Of a stretch of DNA of 19,972 bases, positions 14,353 through 19,972 are shown piece after piece. The notes under the pieces are model-generated. The model saw only the letters and a list, made by a program, of their open reading frames with translations, was not told the origin of the DNA and did not search any database. Source of the DNA: JARROD01 sp037384225 (lineage in GTDB: Bacteria; Pseudomonadota; Gammaproteobacteria; Pseudomonadales; Cellvibrionaceae); assembly GCA_037384225.1 (NCBI GenBank), contig JARROD010000019.1, positions 1 to 19,972 of the forward strand, read 5' to 3'. The position numbers were made by a program, and so were the translations under genes. Numbering within the stretch: position 1 is the stretch's first letter; the number at the start of each line of letters is the position of its first letter.

Positions 14353-16365
14353 ATGTTCAATAAAGTTCTTATCGCCAATCGCGGGGAGATTGCCTGCCGA
14401 ATTATTCGTACCCTGCGCAAACTGGGCATTCGCTCTGTAGCGGTCTACTCCGATGCCGACCGCGACGCCCTACATGTGGATATGGCCGACGAGGCTGTGC
14501 ATATCGGCGCCTCACCCTCGCGGGACTCCTACCTGCTGGCCGAACGCATTATCGACGCCGCCGGACAAACCGGCGCCGACGCTATTCACCCCGGCTATGG
14601 TTTTTTATCGGAAAACGCCGGCTTCTGCCGCGCCTGCAAAGACAAGGGTCTGGTTTTTATCGGCCCCCCCGCCGAGGCCATTGAAGCCATGGGATCTAAA
14701 TCCGCCGCCAAGGGGATTATGGACGACGCTGGCGTTCCCCTGGTGCCCGGTTACCACGGTGAAAATCAGGCGCCGGCACACTTAAAGCAGATGTCCGACA
14801 GCATCGGCTACCCGGTACTGTTAAAAGCCGCCGCCGGCGGGGGCGGCAAAGGCATGCGCCAGGTCTGGGAGCAGGAACAATTCGATCAGGCGCTGGCGGC
14901 GGCCAAACGCGAGGCCCGCAACGGTTTCGGCGACGACACCATGCTGGTGGAAAAATACTTGTCGCAACCCCGCCATGTGGAAGTTCAGGTGTTTTGCGAT
15001 GAATTCGGCAACGCCGTCTATCTGTTCGAACGCGACTGTTCTGTACAGCGTCGCCACCAAAAAGTTCTCGAAGAGGCGCCGGCACCGGGCATCACACCGC
15101 AGCTGCGTGCGGACATGGGACAAGCGGCGGTACGGGCCGCTCAAGCCATCGCCTACCAAGGCGCCGGCACGGTGGAGTTTTTGCTCGACCAGGATGGCTG
15201 TTTTTACTTTATGGAAATGAATACCCGGCTGCAGGTGGAGCACCCGGTGACAGAAATGATTACCGGCCAGGACCTGGTCGAATGGCAAATCCGCGTGGCC
15301 GACGGCGAGCCCCTGCCGGTGAGCCAAGACCAGCTCAGTATCCAGGGCCACGCCTTCGAAGCGCGTATTTACGCTGAAGATCCGGAACATGACTTCCTGC
15401 CCGCCACCGGCACGCTGACATTTTTAGAGACACCAGTGACCGGTGAGCATGTGCGCATTGACACAGGTGTGCGCCAAGGCGATCAGGTCAGCCCTTACTA
15501 CGATCCGATGATTGCCAAACTGATAGTCTGGGACCGGAACCGGGACCAGGCCCTGCAACGCCTGGCCAACGCGCTGCAGGAGTACCGTATCAGCGGTGTT
15601 ACCACCAACATCGATTTTCTCTACAACCTGGTTACCAGCGCGCCGTTTCGCAACGCCGAGCTCGACACCGGATTTATCGACAAGCATCATGCGGCTATAT
15701 TTCACGACAGCACCACAGAAGTTTCCGCAGATTTGCCCCTGGCGGCACTCTACCTGGTGCTGGAACAAGCCCGCCGTGCTGAACGTCAGGCCAGCGTCAC
15801 CGACGACCCCTGGTCGCCCTGGCATTTGACCAATGCCTGGCGCTTAAACGAATCCAGGGTTCACCACTTTACGCTGGCGCTGCACGAACAGCACCATGCC
15901 ATTGCCGTAGAACAGCTGACCAATAGCGTCACCAATCGCTACCGGATAAGCTGCGCCGGGCATAGTGTTCACGCCGAAGGACAGCTCGAGGGCAACAAAC
16001 TGCGGGCGAATATCGACGGTTACCAACGGCGCGCCACCGTGGCCGAGCACGACGATTGTTTCAGCCTCTACACGCAGGACCGGGCACTGCAACTGAAACG
16101 GGTGCTGCCGGACTGTGGCGATGACAGCAACAGCGCGGAAAATAATGGCTTAGCCGCTCCTATGCACGGCACAATTGTCGCGCTTCTTGTTCAACCTGCT
16201 AGCCGGGTCTCAAAAGACGACGCTCTGCTGGTAATGGAGGCGATGAAGATGGAACATACTATCCGAGCACCTGCCGACGGTGAAATTGTCGAGTTTTTCT
16301 ATCGCCCTGGAGATCTGGTCGATGGCGGCGCGCCGCTGGTAAATTTTATTGCAGACGCCGAATAA
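14353..16365 (+). CDS. liuD: 3-Methylcrotonyl-CoA carboxylase, biotin carboxylase/biotin carrier (alpha) subunit
   Basis: 670 residues. It carboxylates its own biotin with ATP and bicarbonate and hands it to LiuB. Order: biotin carboxylase N-domain (NRGEIACRI, HPGYGFLSEN), ATP-grasp domain with the glycine-rich GGGGKGM loop (about 161-167) and EMNTRLQVEHPVTE (288-301), the C-domain, a linker region of roughly 150 residues that contacts the beta subunit, and the terminal biotinyl domain with Lys632 in EAMKMEH as biotin attachment site. The start matches the universal MFNKVLIANRGEIA beginning of these proteins. A separate ligase (BirA) must act on it. Confidence 0.96.
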   Translation: MFNKVLIANRGEIACRIIRTLRKLGIRSVAVYSDADRDALHVDMADEAVHIGASPSRDSYLLAERIIDAAGQTGADAIHPGYGFLSENAGFCRACKDKGLVFIGPPAEAIEAMGSKSAAKGIMDDAGVPLVPGYHGENQAPAHLKQMSDSIGYPVLLKAAAGGGGKGMRQVWEQEQFDQALAAAKREARNGFGDDTMLVEKYLSQPRHVEVQVFCDEFGNAVYLFERDCSVQRRHQKVLEEAPAPGITPQLRADMGQAAVRAAQAIAYQGAGTVEFLLDQDGCFYFMEMNTRLQVEHPVTEMITGQDLVEWQIRVADGEPLPVSQDQLSIQGHAFEARIYAEDPEHDFLPATGTLTFLETPVTGEHVRIDTGVRQGDQVSPYYDPMIAKLIVWDRNRDQALQRLANALQEYRISGVTTNIDFLYNLVTSAPFRNAELDTGFIDKHHAAIFHDSTTEVSADLPLAALYLVLEQARRAERQASVTDDPWSPWHLTNAWRLNESRVHHFTLALHEQHHAIAVEQLTNSVTNRYRISCAGHSVHAEGQLEGNKLRANIDGYQRRATVAEHDDCFSLYTQDRALQLKRVLPDCGDDSNSAENNGLAAPMHGTIVALLVQPASRVSKDDALLVMEAMKMEHTIRAPADGEIVEFFYRPGDLVDGGAPLVNFIADAE

Positions 16366-16377
16366 GGTAAAAAACCA

Positions 16378-17280
16378 ATGGAAAATCTGCCGAAAAGAGT
16401 CCGCATCGTTGAAGTTGGCCCCCGCGACGGACTGCAAAATGAAAAACATCACATCACCACCCAGACCAAGGTGGCATTGATAGAAAAACTCGGGGGGGCC
16501 GGTCTGAGGTATATCGAAGCCGGCAGTTTCGTCAATCCTCAACGGGTTCCACAGATGGCCGACAGTGATAAGGTCTTCCGTCAGATTCTCCGCAACCCGG
16601 ATGTAACCTACGTCGCCCTTACCCCCAACCTGAAAGGTTTTGAACGCGCTCTGGAAGCCAGCGTCAACGAAGTCGCCATATTCGCCTCGGCGTCGGAGGC
16701 CTTCAGTCAGAAAAATATTAACTGCTCCATCGCCGAAAGCCTGACGCGGTTTGAACCGATCATGAATGCCGCCCAGCACAATGGACTGCCGGTGCGGGGC
16801 TATGTGTCCTGTGTTGCCGGCTGCCCCTACGAAGGCGATGTAGCGCCGGGAAAAGTCGCCGACGTGGCCGCGCAACTGGAAGCCATGGGCTGTTATGAAA
16901 TTTCCCTGGGCGATACTGTCGGTGTCGGCACGCCGGGGAAAATACAGAAAATGCTGAAAACGGTTATGGAAAAAGTGCCGGTGCAAAAACTCGCTGTGCA
17001 CCTCCACGATACCTACGGTCAGGCGCTGGCGAACATTCTCGCCTCACTGCAGGTGGGGATTGAGGTAATCGATTCTTCGGTATCCGGCCTCGGCGGTTGC
17101 CCCTATGCGGTGGGAGCCTCTGGCAATGTAGCGACAGAGGACGTGGTGTATATGCTCAACGGACTCGGGATCGAACACGGGATCGACCTGGAGCCGTTGG
17201 TGGCCGCCGGCAGCTTTATCTGTAAGGCCCTTTCCAGGACCTCAGGCTCAAAGGTCGCACAGGCAATGCTGGCCCGCTGA
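16378..17280 (+). CDS. liuE: Hydroxymethylglutaryl-CoA lyase
   Basis: 300 residues, standard length. It cleaves HMG-CoA to acetyl-CoA and acetoacetate, the last step of the pathway encoded here. Seen: VEVGPRDGLQNE near the N-terminus (Arg16, Asp17), the metal ligands His208 and His210 in HLHDTYGQ, the lyase signature SGLGGCPYA with Cys241, and ASGNVATEDV after it. It follows liuD by 12 bp and is the last gene of the operon: the next gene converges on it with only 19 bp between stop codons, and no intrinsic terminator is visible there. No liuFG-like CoA-transferase follows, so acetoacetate must be activated by genes outside the window. Confidence 0.96.
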   Translation: MENLPKRVRIVEVGPRDGLQNEKHHITTQTKVALIEKLGGAGLRYIEAGSFVNPQRVPQMADSDKVFRQILRNPDVTYVALTPNLKGFERALEASVNEVAIFASASEAFSQKNINCSIAESLTRFEPIMNAAQHNGLPVRGYVSCVAGCPYEGDVAPGKVADVAAQLEAMGCYEISLGDTVGVGTPGKIQKMLKTVMEKVPVQKLAVHLHDTYGQALANILASLQVGIEVIDSSVSGLGGCPYAVGASGNVATEDVVYMLNGLGIEHGIDLEPLVAAGSFICKALSRTSGSKVAQAMLAR

Positions 17281-17299
17281 ACCGGTTCGCGATCTGAGA

Positions 17300-17800
17300 C
17301 TACAGCTCAAAGCCGACCACCGCGACGCCCGACCACAGGGGCACACAACGTTTGTCGGTAATGTGCACCGCGCGGCCGCCGAAAGAGATGAAATACCCCT
17401 CCCAACTGCTGTCGCGTATGCCCAGCGCCACGGTATTTTGCTGCGGCAGTGCAAAGGCCATAATGCTGTTGTCATCGACCTCCGCCAGCGGGTCGATCAT
17501 CACGTAGCTTCCGGGGGGAATGTTTTCGTGAATCAACTGGTTGTGGGCGGCGGTCTGTAAAATAAAAGCACTACTGGAGTAGGGTTCCTGCGCCAGCATT
17601 GTGCGCGGGTTGTGGCGCGGATTGTGGCGCGGATTGTAACGAGAGTTTCGATTGACAATCAGATCGATCAATTCTACTTCGGTAAGCACCTGGTAGGCGC
17701 GGCGCCTGGCGGTTAACGAATTATCATTAAGCCTCGAATCGGTCCCACCTGTGACAGACACAAACTCGGCAACCGTATCCATTAAGATACTATTGGACAT
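17300..17800 (-). CDS. Small protein with a degenerate S24/LexA-like domain
   Basis: 166 residues with a very strong ribosome binding site (GGGGGAGG about 7 nt before the ATG). The N-terminal half is unfamiliar and includes a repeated NPRH/NPRY segment (about 56-66) encoded by a 12-bp tandem repeat. From about 78 to the end the pattern resembles the C-terminal domain of LexA/UmuD/phage repressors (peptidase S24): AFILQ, then PPGSYVMIDPLAEVDDNSIMAFALP, and a terminal GVAVVGFEL strand. The catalytic Ser of GDSM is not present (AHNQ at the equivalent place) and no Lys is seen at the second catalytic position, so self-cleavage is not expected. No helix-turn-helix was recognised. It may be a non-catalytic oligomerisation or regulatory protein; the family call is moderate at best. 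Confidence 0.6.
   Translation of the reverse strand: MSNSILMDTVAEFVSVTGGTDSRLNDNSLTARRRAYQVLTEVELIDLIVNRNSRYNPRHNPRHNPRTMLAQEPYSSSAFILQTAAHNQLIHENIPPGSYVMIDPLAEVDDNSIMAFALPQQNTVALGIRDSSWEGYFISFGGRAVHITDKRCVPLWSGVAVVGFEL
17604..17639 (-). repeat. Three tandem 12-bp units inside the S24-like gene
   Basis: Units CGCGGGTTGTGG, CGCGGATTGTGG and CGCGGATTGTAA lie head to tail on the plus strand. Because the unit is a multiple of three it stays in frame and encodes repeated Asn-Pro-Arg-His/Tyr on the minus strand. Copy number could vary by replication slippage without breaking the gene. Confidence 0.8.
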
Positions 17801-17918
17801 ATAACTGCCTCCCCCGTGAGCCGCCTTCTCTTATTACACCGCTTGACTATCGGGGAGATATTACAGAGAAAAAACGCCGGCGCAAGTTGGCAAACACTCA
17901 CTCGCGATGACCGACAGC
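17801..17918. other. smr/S24-like intergenic gap
   Basis: 118 bp between two minus-strand genes. The left end carries the strong ribosome binding site of the S24-like gene. A plus-strand GTG frame starts at 17816, but it runs into the smr gene and is not believed. No terminator hairpin was seen, so read-through from smr is possible. Confidence 0.4.
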
Positions 17919-18569
17919 TTATTTCCGCCTACTGGCATAGCGTTCGCGATTATCCTGCCGCTTGCGCTCACTCTTACGCAGTAGAACGTAGGTGGCTCCC
18001 ACGCCTCCGTGCCGCTTTTGCGCGGAATGAAAAGCCAGAACCTGTCTCAATTGCGGCAACCAGTGGGCAACGCAGCTTTTCAACAGTGCCGGCTGCGGTT
18101 GCCGATCCTCACCCTTGCCGTGAGTAATCAGCACACAGCGAATATCGTGCTCGACACAGTCGTTGAGAAATTGATATACCGCCACCCGAGCCTGTTCCAC
18201 CGACAGGCGGTGAAGGTCCAGGCGTGCATCGATGCGGTATTTGGCCAGACGCAGGTTGCGAAACACACCATGTTGCACGCCCGGGCGCTGAAAACTCAGC
18301 TCATCATCGGGTCGTACCGGTTCGATAAACTCTCCCGACAGGTTGTTTTTATCGACCGGTAACTCCAACTGTGCGGCGCGGCGACGCTCGTGCAGGCCCG
18401 GCGTTTCCCGACTGGCAAACTTAGGGTTGAGATCGACGCGTTTGTCGGTTTTGATCGGCTTGACGTCGCCCACAAGGCTTCGAAACAAATCGTCGTCCAC
18501 TTCAACTTCAACTTCAACGGATTCAAATTCATTAGCACCAATTGCGCCAGACCCATTTTTACCAGACAC
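17919..18569 (-). CDS. Smr-domain protein (SmrA/MutS2-C-like putative nuclease)
   Basis: 216 residues starting at GTG 18569, behind an AAGAGG ribosome binding site. The C-terminal Smr domain occupies about 113-199: LDLHRLSVEQA (117-127), VLITHGKGED (146-155) and GGVGATYVLLR (188-198) are the three diagnostic blocks. Stand-alone Smr proteins and the Smr tail of MutS2 nick DNA or cleave RNA; which applies here is unknown. The N-terminal half is a charged, probably flexible extension with an acidic VEVEVEVDDD stretch (18-27) encoded by a hexanucleotide repeat, followed by the F-A/S-R-x-x-P-G-L-H type region seen in proteobacterial SmrA-like proteins. It lies 86 bp downstream of acs in the same direction; an ATG in another frame at 18574 is a shadow. 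Confidence 0.88.
   Translation of the reverse strand: MSGKNGSGAIGANEFESVEVEVEVDDDLFRSLVGDVKPIKTDKRVDLNPKFASRETPGLHERRRAAQLELPVDKNNLSGEFIEPVRPDDELSFQRPGVQHGVFRNLRLAKYRIDARLDLHRLSVEQARVAVYQFLNDCVEHDIRCVLITHGKGEDRQPQPALLKSCVAHWLPQLRQVLAFHSAQKRHGGVGATYVLLRKSERKRQDNRERYASRRK
18499..18516 (-). repeat. Three tandem ACTTCA hexamers in the smr 5' region
   Basis: ACTTCA is repeated three times exactly, encoding alternating Val-Glu on the minus strand. The length change per unit is two codons, so slippage would be in frame. Confidence 0.75.
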
Positions 18570-18601
18570 AACACAACCTCTTAGCCTCTTGCCCTTTTCA
18601 C

Positions 18602-18614
18602 GACATGGAATGTC
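18602..18614. repeat. Short palindrome between acs and smr
   Basis: GACAT-GGA-ATGTC is a perfect 5+5 inverted repeat about 33 bp before the smr start. On the minus strand a TTGACA overlaps it, but no convincing -10 follows at 16-18 bp. It could be an operator half of an smr promoter or chance. Confidence 0.25.
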
Positions 18615-18655
18615 AAGACAAGGACAATTTTAAACAACCTCACAGGTCAAAACCG

Positions 18656-19972
18656 TCACCGGTTCAACCTGTTGTCAATCAAATGTTCCACTACCGAGGG
18701 ATCGGCCAGGGTCGATGTATCTCCCAGGTTGTCGAGTTCATTGGCGGCCACCTTGCGCAGAATCCGACGCATGATTTTCCCTGAGCGGGTTTTCGGCAGA
18801 CTCGGTGCCCACTGAATCTTATCCGGTTTGGCGATGGGGCCTATCTCTTTCACGCACAGATCCACCAGTTCCTTTTTCAACGCCTCGTCCGCACTGACGC
18901 CCGCCATCAAAGTCACATAGCAATAAATACCCTGCCCCTTGATATCGTGGGGATAGCCCACCACCGCCGCTTCCGCGACTTTCTCGTGCAGCACCAGCGC
19001 ACTTTCCACTTCCGCTGTGCCCATGCGGTGGCCGCTGACGTTAAGCACGTCGTCAACGCGGCCGGTAATCCAATAGTAGCCGTCTTCGTCGCGGCGCGCG
19101 CCGTCACCGGTAAAGTAATAGCCCGGAAAGGCTTTGTAATAGGTATCGATACAGCGCTGGTGATCCCCGTAGACGGTGCGGATCTGGCTCGGCCAGGCCG
19201 CTTTGATCGCCAGAACACCGGCACCGGGGCCTTCGATTTCCTGCCCTTGATCATCGAGCAGAACCGGTTCAATGCCAAAAAAGGGCAGGGTTGCCGAACC
19301 CGGTTTCAAGGCAACAGCACCCGGCAATGGTGTCAACATGTGGGCGCCGGTTTCCGTCTGCCACCAGGTATCGACGATCGGGCAACGACTGTCACCAACC
19401 ACTTTATAGTACCACTCCCAGGCTTCGGGGTTGATCGGCTCGCCGACGGTGCCAAGCAGTTTCAGCGATGTTCTCGCCGTGCGTGTTACCGGCTCATCGC
19501 CGGCACCCATCAGCGCGCGAATAGCGGTTGGCGCCGTATAGAAAATATTCACGCCGTGTTTATCCACCACATCCCACCAGCGCGACACCGAAGGGTAGGT
19601 GGGAACCCCCTCAAACATCAGTGTAATCGCGCCGTTGGCCAGGGGGCCGTAGACAATATAGGTGTGGCCGGTAACCCAACCGACATCGGCGGTACACCAG
19701 AAAATATCACCCTCGTGGTAATCGAATACATACTTGTGCGTCATTGCCGCCTGCAACAGATAACCACCCGTTGTGTGCAGTACACCTTTCGGCTTTCCAG
19801 TGGATCCCGATGTATAGAGAATAAACAGAGGGTCTTCGGCGTCCATGAGTTCGGGCGCGCATTCCGGCTCCGCCGCCTCAGTGGCCTCGTGGTACCAGAT
19901 ATCCCGGCCCTCGGTCCAGTCGATAGTGCCGCGGGTGCGCTCAACCACCAAACAGGTGTGCACATTGGGGCA
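18656..19972 (-). CDS. acs: Acetyl-CoA synthetase (AMP-forming), 5'-truncated by the window edge
   Basis: The C-terminal 438 or so residues of an enzyme of about 650; the frame is open to the right edge and the true start lies outside. It makes acetyl-CoA from acetate, ATP and CoA through acetyl-AMP. Seen: the P-loop YTSGSTGKPKG, ADVGWVTGHTYIVYGPL, FEGVPTYP, WWQTETGAHM carrying the Trp that limits the pocket to acetate, ITGRVDDVLNVSGHR at the hinge, and the catalytic, acetylation-regulated Lys in RSGKIMRR (codon 18776-18778). This pattern favours acetyl- over propionyl-CoA synthetase. It is followed by smr on the same strand. The promoter is not in the window. Confidence 0.96.
   Translation of the reverse strand, partial: CPNVHTCLVVERTRGTIDWTEGRDIWYHEATEAAEPECAPELMDAEDPLFILYTSGSTGKPKGVLHTTGGYLLQAAMTHKYVFDYHEGDIFWCTADVGWVTGHTYIVYGPLANGAITLMFEGVPTYPSVSRWWDVVDKHGVNIFYTAPTAIRALMGAGDEPVTRTARTSLKLLGTVGEPINPEAWEWYYKVVGDSRCPIVDTWWQTETGAHMLTPLPGAVALKPGSATLPFFGIEPVLLDDQGQEIEGPGAGVLAIKAAWPSQIRTVYGDHQRCIDTYYKAFPGYYFTGDGARRDEDGYYWITGRVDDVLNVSGHRMGTAEVESALVLHEKVAEAAVVGYPHDIKGQGIYCYVTLMAGVSADEALKKELVDLCVKEIGPIAKPDKIQWAPSLPKTRSGKIMRRILRKVAANELDNLGDTSTLADPSVVEHLIDNRLNR

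Noticed and set aside
14821..15390. Minus-strand open frame opposite liuD
   Set aside because: Covers the ATP-grasp region of LiuD; shadow of high GC3.
16210..17007. Minus-strand open frame of 265 codons opposite liuD/liuE
   Set aside because: Lies wholly over the biotinyl domain and HMG-CoA lyase coding sequence, which are unambiguous; no protein family pattern.
17816..18127. Plus-strand GTG open frame of 103 codons starting in the smr/S24-like gap
   Set aside because: The first ~35 codons look protein-like, but there is no ribosome binding site and two thirds of it overlaps the conserved Smr domain antisense; no family recognised.

Overview
The window looks like a chromosomal segment of a heterotrophic, moderately GC-rich gammaproteobacterium, probably a marine Pseudomonadales/Cellvibrionales-type lineage. 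The evidence is a complete leucine/isovalerate catabolic operon (liuRABCDE) with a LiuR-type operator, an AhpA/YtjB-like (SMP_2) membrane protein, an Smr-domain protein and an AMP-forming acetyl-CoA synthetase. Genus-level placement is not possible from sequence alone.

Layout. Positions 1-7113 (+) hold the 3' portion of one very large gene for a lipid-initiated polyketide megasynthase, cut by the left edge of the window. Its order is fatty acyl-AMP ligase (FAAL) - ACP - KS - AT - C-methyltransferase - ACP - terminal NRPS epimerization/condensation-like domain. Positions 7114-7281 are a structured non-coding gap. Next come a small DUF99-family gene (7282-7869, +) and an inner-membrane sensor-like protein of the SMP_2 family with an extra C-terminal domain (8030-9184, +). 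A stand-alone ABC ATPase converges on the latter (9192-9995, -). A 248-bp divergent intergenic region (9996-10243) carries a nest of related repeats, the LiuR operator and the liu promoter. The compact liuR-A-B-C-D-E operon runs from 10244 to 17280 (+). Converging on it from the right are three minus-strand genes: acs (cut by the right edge), an smr gene, and a small S24/LexA-fold protein.

How it works together. LiuR probably represses liuRABCDE until leucine-derived acyl-CoAs are present. LiuA oxidises isovaleryl-CoA, LiuB/LiuD carboxylate 3-methylcrotonyl-CoA, LiuC hydrates the product to HMG-CoA, and LiuE splits it into acetyl-CoA and acetoacetate. Acs independently makes acetyl-CoA from acetate. 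The megasynthase would activate a fatty acid as acyl-AMP, load it on the first ACP, extend it once, C-methylate it and present it to the terminal domain. No reductive domain and no thioesterase or reductase release domain is visible in the covered part.

The most unusual element is that megasynthase. It ends in a domain with the overall motif pattern of NRPS epimerization domains, but the catalytic Glu position of that family is occupied by Val, and it sits after a carrier that should hold an alpha-methyl-beta-ketoacyl chain rather than an amino acid.
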